From NCBI GenBank assembly GCA_964430275.1, contig CAYSGF010000247.1:1-35155 (forward strand): DNA of 35,155 bases, in the 5' to 3' direction. How positions within the stretch are numbered: position 1 is the stretch's first letter; each line of letters opens with the position of its first letter. The notes below the pieces were generated by a model. The model saw only the letters and a program-made list of their open reading frames with translations. It was not told the DNA's origin and searched no databases. Shown piece by piece: positions 22,541 to 31,236 of this stretch. The DNA is from DASTYK01 sp964430275 (GTDB taxonomy: Bacteria > Gemmatimonadota > Gemmatimonadetes > Longimicrobiales > RSA9). The position numbers and the translations under genes were made by a program.

Positions 22541-22662
22541 ACCGCCTCCTGCGGAATCAGGTCGATCCGCAGTGGCTGGATACAATAACGGGACCCTTCC
22601 GTCGGCTCCACGCTAACGTGTTCTTGCACAACGACTTCGCGGCTCATGCCCACCGAAGGAAC

Positions 22663-22692
22663 GGATGCGCAAATGCATAGCGTTGCGCATCC
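22663..22692. promoter_or_regulatory. Perfect 10-bp dyad downstream of the Wzc-like gene
   Basis: GGATGCGCAA (22663-22672) and TTGCGCATCC (22683-22692) are exact inverted arms around the 10-base spacer ATGCATAGCG. It lies 40 bases after the Wzc-like stop and about 120 bases before the small ORF. It could be an operator for the small ORF/Wza-like genes, or a transcript hairpin; no T-run follows. Confidence 0.5.
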
Positions 22693-22732
22693 ACGACAAT
22701 TCCCTGCCGCAGCGCGGAGGGATTCCGCCGGC

Positions 22733-25123
22733 TCAGGCGGGCTCGAGCAGGTGTGTCGCCTCGGGCTCCTCCGATTCGGCTGCGTAGCCGGGCAGATAGG
22801 AGTAGTAGCGGTAGCCGGTGTCGGAGTCGAGGCCGTTCACGACGGCGCCCAGCACGCGGACCGGGAGCTGGTCGAGCATGGCCAGTTTCGCCTCCGCAAC
22901 GGCGCGCTCCGTCTTGCCGGTACGGACGACGAGAACCATGTGTCCCGAGGCCGTCGCCAGCACGAGCGGATCAATGCCCGCGCCGAGCGGTGGGCTGTCG
23001 ATCAGGATCACGTGGTAATTCGCGCGGACGTAGGCGAGAAGCTCACCCATCCGTGCCGAAGACAGCAGCTCCGGTGCGGCCGCGGAGCCCATGCCGCAGG
23101 GCAGAATATCGAGCCCCTCGGAGCTGGTGGGCCGGATGACGTCTCCAAGCTCCGCCCGACCGGCCAGATACTCCGTGAGTCCGGGCTTGCGATCCACACC
23201 GAGCACCCGATGCAGCGTGCCGCGCCTGGTATCCCCGTCGATCACGAGGGTGCGGCGCCCGAGATCGGCGAACGCAAGGCCGAGGTTCGCCGTCAGGAAG
23301 GTCTTTCCGTCGCCCGGTCCGGGGCTCGACAGTGTCACCATCAGCGGTCCCGCACTCCCGTAGGCATGCGTCAGGCTGAGGCGGACACCGCGCAGGGCCT
23401 CGATCGCTTCCGCGCGGTCGGTGCCCCCCGAGAGCCAGCGGCGCTCCTTCAGGTTGGGAATGCCACCGAGGACGCGCAGCCGCAGGCCATCGGTGACCTG
23501 TTCCGGATACCGGTAGCGGGGGTCGAGCCGCTCGAGGAGCAGGGCCAACGCGATGGCGAGACCGAGGCTGCCGAGGACCGCGACCAGCAGGATCTGCATG
23601 CGCGGGTTGCTCGACGGCACCTGCGGCACGCGCGCGTAGTCCAGCACGCGGATGTCCGGGATCGTCGTCTCGGTCGCGAGCCGCGCCCCCTCGTAGCGTT
23701 GACGCAGCTCATTGTACAGCGTCGCCGCGATCTGTACGGCGCGGTTCAGCCGCGCTTCGTCGATGCTGCGTGCCGGAATCTGGCGCAGCTCCTCGGACGC
23801 CGAGCTGACCATGCCATCCAGGTTCGCGATGCGCGTCTCGAGATCGCTCATCACCGCGCGTGCCAGCTGTGGCACAACCGTTCCCTGCAAATGCGCCAGA
23901 TCGTCGAGAGCGCGGCGTGTCAGCGGGTGCTCGTCCGTGTACTGCTGCTGCAGCGCGCGCACCTCCGCGCGTCGGGTCGCCAGTTCGGTCAGTGCCTGCG
24001 AGAGCTCCGGTGAGCCCTGGACTGCACCGATCGCAGCGAGCGGATCGACCGAGAGCGGGGCCTGTGGCGCACTCGCAAGCAGGCGCGCGATCGCGGACCT
24101 GTCGCGTTCGAGCGCCTCGCGCTCGATGTTCAGCTCGAAATAGCCGGACAGGGCGGGCGCCCGCGTAGCCTCGATTCCGGGATTTACGGGTGTGGCGGGA
24201 TCCGTCGGCAGCGTGATCGTCTGCACACGGAAACTCTCGAGTGCCAGCTCTGCATTCCGCAGGTTGTTCTCCGCATACGTCAACTGGGTCTCGAGAATGT
24301 CGCGCAGCTCTGCCAGCTTCGCCCGCTTCAGCTCCGCCGCGACATCCACATAACGGTCCGCGAGCGTATTCATCACGGCCTGCGCACGCTCCGCGTCCGC
24401 ATTCGAATAGCGCAACATCAGGAAATTGCTGCCCCGCGCGATGTCGGCATCCAGCGACGCGACCAGCCGCTGAACCGCGAGCCGCGGATGCAAAACGGCA
24501 AACGCAATCTCGCGCCCGGGCGTCCACACGCTCGCGTCCGGCTGCCAGCGCAGACCCAGCCCAGCGCCGATCGGCTCGCCCGGCCGGACGACTTCCACCC
24601 GATCGCCCTGCCCGGTCCTCAGCTCGACCGACCGACCCGCCGCGTCGACCTGCGCCACGTACGCGCCGGGCGTGTAGACGCTGTCCACCTCGAACCCCTG
24701 CATCGCATCCAGATCGCGGTCCCGCACGCGCAGGTAGAGCTGCTGGTCACGGACCACCGGATCGAGCACCGCGTAGGAACCGAGCAGCTCGAGCCACGCC
24801 GTACCCTGCAGTAGCTCGCCTGACTGGATCGGACCCTCCATCGCACTGCTCCGATCCTGGATCGCAACCCAGAGACGCGCCTCGGCCGTATACGCGACCG
24901 GCGCCCAGCGGCTGACCAGGACCCCGATCACCGTCCCCACGACCGTGATCGCGATCACCAGCCACTTGTAATAGCGAATCGCGCCGAGCAGACGTCCGAT
25001 CCCGCCACCGCCGGACGAGGCGTCTTCGTCGTCGAAATCGACGGCTGCGGCTCCGCCACGCCGATGCGGAAACTGAACGGGTCCTCCCGGCACCGGCGCC
25101 GTCGGCAGATTCTCGTGTTCCAT
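22733..25123 (-). CDS. Wzc/GumC-type polysaccharide co-polymerase with bacterial tyrosine kinase domain
   Basis: A 796-aa protein from the ATG at 25123. The N-terminus is cytosolic with an acidic/Gly patch. Membrane segment 1 is at about 54-71 (WLVIAITVVGTVIGVLVS). A large periplasmic Wzz-like region with coiled coils follows, then segment 2 (MQILLVAVLGSLGLAIALALLLERLDP). The cytosolic BY-kinase has Walker A SSPGPGDGKT (about 599-608), Walker A' LVIDGDTRRG and Walker B VILIDSPP (705-712). The C-terminal tail carries a Tyr cluster, Y771, Y773, Y774, Y776 and Y780, the usual autophosphorylation site. It controls chain length and export with the Wza-like protein. An open TTG-start reading from 25177 is less likely. 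Confidence 0.93.
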   Translation of the reverse strand: MEHENLPTAPVPGGPVQFPHRRGGAAAVDFDDEDASSGGGGIGRLLGAIRYYKWLVIAITVVGTVIGVLVSRWAPVAYTAEARLWVAIQDRSSAMEGPIQSGELLQGTAWLELLGSYAVLDPVVRDQQLYLRVRDRDLDAMQGFEVDSVYTPGAYVAQVDAAGRSVELRTGQGDRVEVVRPGEPIGAGLGLRWQPDASVWTPGREIAFAVLHPRLAVQRLVASLDADIARGSNFLMLRYSNADAERAQAVMNTLADRYVDVAAELKRAKLAELRDILETQLTYAENNLRNAELALESFRVQTITLPTDPATPVNPGIEATRAPALSGYFELNIEREALERDRSAIARLLASAPQAPLSVDPLAAIGAVQGSPELSQALTELATRRAEVRALQQQYTDEHPLTRRALDDLAHLQGTVVPQLARAVMSDLETRIANLDGMVSSASEELRQIPARSIDEARLNRAVQIAATLYNELRQRYEGARLATETTIPDIRVLDYARVPQVPSSNPRMQILLVAVLGSLGLAIALALLLERLDPRYRYPEQVTDGLRLRVLGGIPNLKERRWLSGGTDRAEAIEALRGVRLSLTHAYGSAGPLMVTLSSPGPGDGKTFLTANLGLAFADLGRRTLVIDGDTRRGTLHRVLGVDRKPGLTEYLAGRAELGDVIRPTSSEGLDILPCGMGSAAAPELLSSARMGELLAYVRANYHVILIDSPPLGAGIDPLVLATASGHMVLVVRTGKTERAVAEAKLAMLDQLPVRVLGAVVNGLDSDTGYRYYSYLPGYAAESEEPEATHLLEPA

Positions 25124-25542
25124 ATCCGTTTGATCGCTGAGAGTAGACGCGCGTACAGCAGGACGCGCTACAGGCAATCCGCTTGCCGCACCCGGCCATG
25201 CACACGAGATCGTTGCGAACCGCGGTAAGTCGGGTCAGATCGCGCCGCAGCGCGTTGGGTCTCTGCAACACCCAGCGGTCCAGGATGATGCAGTGGCGCA
25301 ACACGCCGGGAGCGAGGGTGCGCCATTCATGCAACACAAACGTTGACGGGAGGCGTAGATATCGACTAAACTGGTAGGCCACATCAGACGGTACTGCCGT
25401 TGCAGAAGGGCGGGCATCGGTTCCGGGCTCGACGCGGAATCGGCCGGACCTGCTCCCTGCAAGGCGATCCAGGCATGGACCACATCAGGAACGCCGCCCG
25501 ACGAGGCCGCTTGACGCGGCGGGCGAATAGAGGGAGCGCCGG
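25124..25542. other. Divergent regulatory gap between the Wzc-like and sigma-54 regulator genes
   Basis: This 419-base gap has no credible gene. It should contain promoters for both flanking genes. A sigma-54-like site on the plus strand is listed separately (25389-25404). CTGTAGCGC on the minus strand near 25165-25173 resembles the palindrome ahead of the lasso nucleotidyltransferase gene. Confidence 0.5.
25389..25404 (+). promoter_or_regulatory. Sigma-54-like promoter ahead of the regulator gene
   Basis: CGGTACTGCCGTTGCA has GG at 25390-25391 and GC at 25402-25403 with exactly 10 bases between. The -12 half (TTGCA) is perfect and the -24 half is CGGTAC against TGGCAC. It lies about 139 bases before the sigma-54 activator gene, which would fit autoregulation. 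In GC-rich DNA such a match can arise by chance. Confidence 0.3.
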
Positions 25543-27102
25543 ATGCAAACCCACAAGAGGACAGCTGTGCCTGTAGGCAGGGGTGTCCTGCATTCCAACG
25601 GCGTCCGCCCTAACCAACGCAGTGCCGTGAACGCAGCCGAATCGCTGGAACTGACAGAAGCGCACAAGGCGTCGATCCGCGTCCTGATCGTGGATGACGA
25701 GGACACGCTGCGCGAGAGCTGCGCGAGTGTGCTGTCGGTCGAGGGCTACAACGTAGCCACGTGCGGGCAGGGGAACGAGGCGATGACGCTTCTGAAGCGT
25801 CGTCCGTTCGATATCGTCCTGCTGGACCTGCACATGTCACAGGTGTTCGGGATGCAGCTCCTGGAGACCTGCCTGGACGCCTACCCGGACACGATCGTCA
25901 TCATCATGACCGGGAACCCGAGCGTGGAGTCGAGCATCGAGGCTCTGCGCGCGGGCGCGTGGGACTATCTGCCGAAGCCGTTCGCGGCGAGCCACCTGCA
26001 GATTCTGTTCGGCCGGGCCGCGCATACGGTGCACGTGAGCCGGGAATCGAAGGCGCTGGACGACGCGCTCGAGAGCAAGCACGGACACAGCGACAAGGTG
26101 ACGCTGCTCGGCACGTCCTCGGCGTTTCAGCGCGTTATTGCGCTGGCGCGCAAGGTTGCCGGGACCGACGCGTCGGTGTTCATCTCGGGCGAGAGCGGGA
26201 CCGGCAAGGAGCAGATCGCGCAGTTCATCCACCAGCACAGCAGGCGCAGCAGCCGCGCGCTCGTGCCGGTGAACTGCGCAGCGCTGCCCGAAGCCCTGCT
26301 CGAGAGCGAGATGTTCGGCCACGTGCAGGGCGCCTTCACGGGCGCGGTCCGGGAGAAGCCGGGTCTGCTCGAGGTCGCCAACGGCGGCACCCTGTTCCTG
26401 GACGAGCTCACGGAAATGCCGCCGGTACTGCAGGCGAAGTTCCTGCGCGTCATCCAGGACGGTGTGGTGCGCCGCCTCGGCAGCACGACCACGGACGCCG
26501 TCGTGAACGTCCGGTTCATTGCGGCAACGAACCGCGACCCCCACAAGGCGGCGGAGGAAGAGGTACTGCGGCGCGACCTGTTCTACCGGTTGTGCGTCGT
26601 ACCGATCCACATTCCGCCACTGCGCGAACGCCGCTCGGACATTCCGGTCCTGGCGCAGCATTTCCTGGCGCGCTACTGGGCTCAGCACCGGGACAGCCGG
26701 GGGGTGCCGCAGTTCAGTCCGGAGGCAATGGAATCATTGCAGGCGCGCCCGTGGGGTGGTAATGTTCGCGAGTTGCAGAACGTGATCGAACATGCGGTCG
26801 TCCTGCTCGAGCCCGGCACGGAGATTCGCCCGGAGGATCTGCCGGACATGGGCAACGGCGCCGTGCCTCCCGCGGCTGGACCGAGCGCCCTCAGCTTCGA
26901 AGATCTGCGCGACGGAACGTATCACGGAGTACGCGAGAAGGTTCTGACCGACTTCGAGCTCGGCTACCTGACCTGGCTCGTCGAGCGCGCCAACGGGAAC
27001 ATGTCGAAAGCAGCACGCATCGCAGGCGTCGATCGCACCACGCTTTATCGCCTGATGGAGAAGCACGGCCTGCATCGTGACACGATCATTACAAGCAGAT
27101 AG
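25543..27102 (+). CDS. Sigma-54-dependent response regulator (NtrC family)
   Basis: A 519-aa three-domain regulator. A 45-residue polar extension precedes the receiver (about 46-165; D51/D52, phospho-acceptor D95 in VLLDLHMS, K145 in LPKPF). The AAA+ domain follows (about 187-420) with Walker A GESGTGK (216-222), the intact sigma-54-contacting motif GAFTGA (263-268) and Walker B GTLFLDEL. A Fis-type helix-turn-helix is at the end (NMSKAARIAGVDRTTLYRLMEKHGL). It should activate sigma-54 promoters on phosphorylation. AGGGAG lies ahead of the ATG. The histidine kinase gene overlaps its end, so the two are a likely cognate pair. The setting recalls the PrsR-type regulators of PEP-CTERM/EPS loci. 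Confidence 0.95.
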   Translation: MQTHKRTAVPVGRGVLHSNGVRPNQRSAVNAAESLELTEAHKASIRVLIVDDEDTLRESCASVLSVEGYNVATCGQGNEAMTLLKRRPFDIVLLDLHMSQVFGMQLLETCLDAYPDTIVIIMTGNPSVESSIEALRAGAWDYLPKPFAASHLQILFGRAAHTVHVSRESKALDDALESKHGHSDKVTLLGTSSAFQRVIALARKVAGTDASVFISGESGTGKEQIAQFIHQHSRRSSRALVPVNCAALPEALLESEMFGHVQGAFTGAVREKPGLLEVANGGTLFLDELTEMPPVLQAKFLRVIQDGVVRRLGSTTTDAVVNVRFIAATNRDPHKAAEEEVLRRDLFYRLCVVPIHIPPLRERRSDIPVLAQHFLARYWAQHRDSRGVPQFSPEAMESLQARPWGGNVRELQNVIEHAVVLLEPGTEIRPEDLPDMGNGAVPPAAGPSALSFEDLRDGTYHGVREKVLTDFELGYLTWLVERANGNMSKAARIAGVDRTTLYRLMEKHGLHRDTIITSR

Positions 27103-28207
27103 GCGGAGCACTCCGCGGACGGCGGCGCGCAGCAACGTCATTGCCTACGGCAAGCCGACGTTGCTGCAGCTCGTTGCGGGCTTTGCGGGGGAAGACATCG
27201 GAGGCGCGGCCGGCCGTGTCTGTGAGCGTCTGTCCGCCGACATGGAGATCGGTGAAGACGAAATCGCGCGCCACCTCGTGTGGATCGCGCGTACGTGCGT
27301 GAACGGAGCGCCGGACCAGGAGCAGAACGGCGCGACGCTGACGCTCCGCCGGCGCCTGGTCGATCGGCTTCGTGAGGAAGTGATTCAGGGTTGGTCGGAG
27401 CACGCTCCGGCAACCTCCGATATGCTGGAGACGCTGCAACGGCTCGAGCGCGCGCAGAAGGCATGCACGCCCAGCCTGGAGCAGTCGTTCGCCGCGGAAC
27501 TGACGGACCGCGGCGGTCTCGACCTCGTCGTCGAGGTCGCGCATGACATGCGCTCGCCGCTCACCTCCATCCTGTTCCTCTCCGAGATCCTGCACGGCGG
27601 TCAGAGCGGCGCACTCAACGACGTGCAGAAGCGCCAGATCGGGATCATCTACAGCGCCGCCCTGGGACTCGTCGGCATGGCGAGCGACATGATCGAAATG
27701 GCACGCGGCGGCAACCGGCTGCCCAAGGCCGAGCCCAGCGCTTTTTCGGTCAACGAAATTCTCGCGAGCGTGCACGATCTCGTCCGGCCCACATCGGAGG
27801 AGAAGCAGCTCGAGCTAAACATCCAGACGCTCCGGTCGCCGCGCCGTATCGGGCATCCCGTACCGCTCAGCCGTGTGCTGCTGAACCTGACGACGAATGC
27901 GCTGAAGTTCACCGAGCATGGCAACGTCGAGCTGTCGGCGCGCTCGGTCGGCGGCGCAAAGGTCGAGTTCGCGGTGCGTGATACCGGCCCGGGAATCCGC
28001 GAGGAGGCGCTGGACACGCTGTATCAGCCATTCCGGCGCGAGCCCACACGCGCGAGCGGCTACTACTTCTCGGGCACCGGGCTCGGCCTCGCCATCTGTC
28101 GTCGCCTCGTCGAGGCGATGGGCTCTCAGCTCAAGCTCGAGTCGCGTCCCGACTGGGGCACGCGCTTCAGCTTCGTGATCGAGCTTCCTGCCGCGAATCT
28201 CTTGTAG
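27077..28207 (+). CDS. Soluble sensor histidine kinase
   Basis: A 376-aa kinase without membrane segments. An N-terminal helical region of unknown type (about 20-140) may be the sensory part. The HisKA box has H156 (VVEVAHDMRSPLTSILFLSE). The ATPase domain shows the N box (LLNLTTNALKFTE), G1 (DTGPGI), the F-box region (YQPFRREPT) and G2 (GTGLGLAI). It starts at a GTG overlapping the end of the regulator gene by 26 bases, so the pair is translationally coupled. The input must be cytosolic or come through a partner protein. No strong ribosome-binding site is seen, and the exact start is uncertain. Confidence 0.9.
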   Translation: MTRSLQADRRSTPRTAARSNVIAYGKPTLLQLVAGFAGEDIGGAAGRVCERLSADMEIGEDEIARHLVWIARTCVNGAPDQEQNGATLTLRRRLVDRLREEVIQGWSEHAPATSDMLETLQRLERAQKACTPSLEQSFAAELTDRGGLDLVVEVAHDMRSPLTSILFLSEILHGGQSGALNDVQKRQIGIIYSAALGLVGMASDMIEMARGGNRLPKAEPSAFSVNEILASVHDLVRPTSEEKQLELNIQTLRSPRRIGHPVPLSRVLLNLTTNALKFTEHGNVELSARSVGGAKVEFAVRDTGPGIREEALDTLYQPFRREPTRASGYYFSGTGLGLAICRRLVEAMGSQLKLESRPDWGTRFSFVIELPAANLL

Positions 28208-28264
28208 TTGCAGCAGCGCCGTGTAGTGCGGCTTCTACAGTAGTCGCTGCGCTGCGACGCAACG
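28207..28264. repeat. Imperfect inverted repeat after the histidine kinase gene
   Basis: GTTGCAGCAGCGC (28207-28219) and GCGCTGCGACGCAAC (28250-28264) are largely complementary. Inside lies TGTAG (28223-28227) paired with CTACA (28235-28239). It overlaps the end of the kinase gene and could be a transcript end or a regulatory site for the sugar transferase gene. There is no T-run. Confidence 0.35.
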
Positions 28265-28433
28265 CCCGCCCCGCCCGCTTCGTCGACTTTCCTGTAAATT
28301 CGCGACTCATAACGATTTAGCGCACCCCGCCCGCATTTGTGACGCGTGAGCATGCGCGTTGCCGCCATGGGTGGCGTCCAATCGATCCGAGTACCGGCTC
28401 GAACCCGCTCTCTCCCCGGACCGGGAGCCCTGC

Positions 28434-29177
28434 ATGCTCAGCACTGCGGACGGCGTGTTCCGTCCTGCAGCCGACACGGTTGCCGTAGACAACGCATGGC
28501 GTGAGGCGCGCGGCACGGTTCGCGTGCAGGCGCGAACGCGAGCTCGACAGGAACAGCGCGCGCGCCGCATTCTGAATTTCCTGGTCGCGGGCGCTGCGCT
28601 CGTGCTGACCGCGCCGCTGTTTCTGGTGATCGCGATCCTTGTCAAGGCGACATCGCCCGGCCCGGTGTTCTATCGGCAGAAGCGTGTCGGCATCGATCGT
28701 CGCGCTGGGAACGGCGGGAACTGGCGTCGCCGGGTCGACTATGGCGGGCGTCTCTTCACGATCTACAAGTTCCGCACGATGTATGATCGGAAGGACGAGA
28801 AGCAGGTGTGGGCCCGGCCTGACGATCCGCGCATCACGCCCATCGGTGCGGTCCTGCGGAAGTACCGGCTGGACGAGCTGCCGCAGCTGATCAACGTGCT
28901 GCGCGGGGAGATGAACATCGTCGGTCCGCGGCCGGAGCAGCCGGAGATCTTCATGCGGCTGCGCGATGAGATTCAGCGCTACCCGGAGCGGCAGCGCGTA
29001 CTGCCCGGCATCACCGGCTGGGCGCAGGTGAACCACCATTACGATCAGAGCATCGAGGATGTGCGCCGGAAGCTGCAGCTGGATCTGGAGTATGCGGCGC
29101 GCGAGTCCGCAGCAGAGGATCTGCGGATCATGCTGCGGACGGTTCCGGTGATGCTGTTCCGCTCGGGCGGCTGGTAG
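28434..29177 (+). CDS. Small polyprenyl-phosphate sugar phosphotransferase (initiating EPS transferase)
   Basis: A 247-aa bacterial sugar transferase. One hydrophobic segment (about 48-70, NFLVAGAALVLTAPLFLVIAILV) precedes the catalytic domain with SPGPVFYRQKRVG (74-86), YKFRTM (111-116) and YRLDELPQLINVLRGEMNIVGPRPE (the catalytic Asp-Glu is in RLDELPQ). It transfers a sugar-1-phosphate from a nucleotide sugar to undecaprenyl phosphate, the first step of repeat-unit assembly. It lacks the N-terminal multi-pass and CoA-binding-like domains of WbaP/WcaJ, so it is of the small monotopic type. The start at 28434 is favoured by GGGAG upstream; an earlier frame from 28359 is possible. It is convergent with the deacetylase gene. 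Confidence 0.92.
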   Translation: MLSTADGVFRPAADTVAVDNAWREARGTVRVQARTRARQEQRARRILNFLVAGAALVLTAPLFLVIAILVKATSPGPVFYRQKRVGIDRRAGNGGNWRRRVDYGGRLFTIYKFRTMYDRKDEKQVWARPDDPRITPIGAVLRKYRLDELPQLINVLRGEMNIVGPRPEQPEIFMRLRDEIQRYPERQRVLPGITGWAQVNHHYDQSIEDVRRKLQLDLEYAARESAAEDLRIMLRTVPVMLFRSGGW

Positions 29178-29193
29178 GCGTCAGTCCGGCAGC

Positions 29194-30090
29194 TCAGCGC
29201 GCGAGGAGGCCGCTCGTGCGCAGCTCGAGTCCGCCCACCGAAAGTGCGGCTGGTACGTTGATCCGCGGCACCTGCGCCCGACCGATCTCGCTCTTCCTCC
29301 ACAGTCCCCCGCTAATTCGCAGCACCCCCTGGTAGCCGAGCGTGAGCGCGGTCCGGCCGATCTCCGGAGAGCCGCCGCCATATGGCAGGGCAAGCCAGGG
29401 CACGGCGCTGATGCCGGATCCATGCAGCCATTCGAGCGAGTGTGTCAGGCTCTGCTGCAGATCGGCAGGAGCCAGGGCCGGCAGGTACTCGTGCGCCCAG
29501 GTGTGTGATCCTACCTGAATGTGATCGCCGCAGTGCGCCTGCAGCTCGTCCAGGGAGGCAATCCCATAGCTGTGCGGGAGCTGCGGTACGCTTCGTTCGC
29601 CGAACGCCGCAGCGCGGACTGCGTCACCACGTCCCGCGTGGTGAGCGAGTGCGCTGTCGCGTTGCGTACTGGAGAGCAGCCCTGCCTCGGCGAGCTCATC
29701 CCACCAGGTGCCCGGCGTACCGAGCAGCGCGGGGGAGACGAAGACGATGGCTGGCAAGCGGCGGCGAGTCAGCTCCGGCAGGGCGAGGCGTACGGCGCCG
29801 CGGTAGGCGTCATCGAAGGTAATGACAGCGCGCGGGCGCTCGCCCGGCTGTCCGGTCACGGCCGTCTCGAGATCGACCACGTCGTGCGTCTGCGACAGTC
29901 GATCGATCTGCTCGATGAACCTGGGCAGGGGGAGGTGCAGGCTCGCGTCACCGCGTGCGGCATCCTCCCGGGTGACGACGTTGTGGTATGCGAGGACGGC
30001 GATATGGCTGCGAGCGGCACGGCGAGCCAGCGCGGTGAGGCCGGCACCCGTAGCAAGCACTTCGAGAGTGCGGCGCAGCGTCGCACGCAC
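29194..30090 (-). CDS. Polysaccharide deacetylase family protein
   Basis: A 298-aa protein with a NodB-type domain. Motif 1 is TFDD (91-94) in AVITFDDAYRGAV. Motif 2 is HTWAH (196-200), giving the metal His pair. Motif 3 is ALPYGGGSP. The entry block ARSHIAVLAYHNV is typical of the family. There is no clear signal peptide; the N-terminus is basic and amphipathic. It probably removes acetyl groups from an amino sugar of the polymer or from a lipid-linked intermediate. The gene follows the GT4 gene by nine bases, and that gene overlaps the AMP-ligase gene, so the three form one minus-strand operon. Confidence 0.9.
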   Translation of the reverse strand: MRATLRRTLEVLATGAGLTALARRAARSHIAVLAYHNVVTREDAARGDASLHLPLPRFIEQIDRLSQTHDVVDLETAVTGQPGERPRAVITFDDAYRGAVRLALPELTRRRLPAIVFVSPALLGTPGTWWDELAEAGLLSSTQRDSALAHHAGRGDAVRAAAFGERSVPQLPHSYGIASLDELQAHCGDHIQVGSHTWAHEYLPALAPADLQQSLTHSLEWLHGSGISAVPWLALPYGGGSPEIGRTALTLGYQGVLRISGGLWRKSEIGRAQVPRINVPAALSVGGLELRTSGLLAR

Positions 30091-30099
30091 GGGCCGCGA

Positions 30100-31236
30100 T
30101 CAGGCCTTCAGGGCGGCAGCGGATTCGACGGCATTGCCGGTCGCTCCGCATGCGGCGTAGACGGCCTCGTAGCGCTCGATCCAGGCCTCCGCGCCGAAAC
30201 TCGCATGCAGGCGCTGCAGTGCGCGTGCAGCGCGCTCGCCCGACGCATCGGACTCCTGCAGCGCCTGACGTATGCCGTTGGCAAGAGCGAGTGCATCCTC
30301 GGGAGGCACGAGCAGCGCCTCGTCGTCGGCGACGACGTCCGGAACGCCGCCGACGCGGGTCGCAACGACGGGCACGCCGGCGGCGATCGCCTCGAGGAGC
30401 ACGATCGGCGTGCCCTCCGTGCGCGAGCTCAGGACGATCAGATCGAAGGCCTTCATCAGCGTTCCGGCGTTCGCGAGCATGCCCTTCCATGTGACCGACT
30501 GTGCGCGTCCGAGCGCAGCCGCCCGCGCTTCCAGGCGCTCGCGCAGAATGCCGTCGCCGATAACGACTGCACGAACCCGGTCATCGAGATGCGCGAGTGC
30601 CTCGACGAAAACGTCGGCCCCCTTCTCGAAACCGAGACGGCCGACGAAACCGATCGCACGTTGTGCATTCGGAATCCCGAGCACGCGCCGGGCCTCCGCA
30701 CGACCGAGGAAGGGCACGCCGCCGGTCCATGCATTGGGGATACAATGGATACGACGCGCGGCGACGCCCGATGCCGCCAGCTCATCCGCCATGCGCCGGG
30801 ATACGGCGACGACCGCGTCGCAGCGGCGGAATGCGCGTCGTTGCAGCAGTTCATAGAATCGGTTCTTGCCGTCGCCACCGGTAAAGCCATGGGAAGTGCT
30901 CACCGTAGCGATGCCGAGGCGTCGTGCGATCGGCGAGTGCAGCACGTCGGTGCGGTAGCCATGGGTGTGGACGATGTCAGGACGCAGGGTGGCACAGAGC
31001 TGTCTGATGCGCGCGCGCTCACCACGATACGCGCGCGCGGGTACGCTCAGCGCGTGGGTGTGCACGCCGGACGTCCGCAGCGCGGCCAGCAGCGGGTGGT
31101 CGTTGGTGCCGGCATCGAGGATCGCTGCCACGTGGACGTCGTGTCCGCGCTTCGCCTGCTCCGTCGCCAGCGCCTGGACGACACTCTCGAGGCCGCCGAA
31201 TGGCGCGGGCGCGAGGAGGTGAAGAACTCGGCTCAT
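30100..31236 (-). CDS. GT4-family glycosyltransferase
   Basis: A 378-aa GT-B-fold enzyme. The N-terminal Gly-rich loop is APFGGLESVV (10-20). The C-terminal nucleotide-sugar domain opens with IGFVGRLGFEKGADVFVEAL. The EX7E motif of GT4 is E274 and E282 in EGTPIVLLE. HTHGYRTDVL is also typical of the family. It adds a sugar, specificity unknown, to the growing lipid-linked repeat unit in the cytosol. Its start overlaps the AMP-ligase stop as ATGA (31233-31236), showing translational coupling. Confidence 0.92.
   Translation of the reverse strand: MSRVLHLLAPAPFGGLESVVQALATEQAKRGHDVHVAAILDAGTNDHPLLAALRTSGVHTHALSVPARAYRGERARIRQLCATLRPDIVHTHGYRTDVLHSPIARRLGIATVSTSHGFTGGDGKNRFYELLQRRAFRRCDAVVAVSRRMADELAASGVAARRIHCIPNAWTGGVPFLGRAEARRVLGIPNAQRAIGFVGRLGFEKGADVFVEALAHLDDRVRAVVIGDGILRERLEARAAALGRAQSVTWKGMLANAGTLMKAFDLIVLSSRTEGTPIVLLEAIAAGVPVVATRVGGVPDVVADDEALLVPPEDALALANGIRQALQESDASGERAARALQRLHASFGAEAWIERYEAVYAACGATGNAVESAAALKA

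Noticed and set aside
22646..24013. A 455-codon plus-strand open frame
   Set aside because: It is antisense to the Wzc-like kinase domain with intact Walker motifs.
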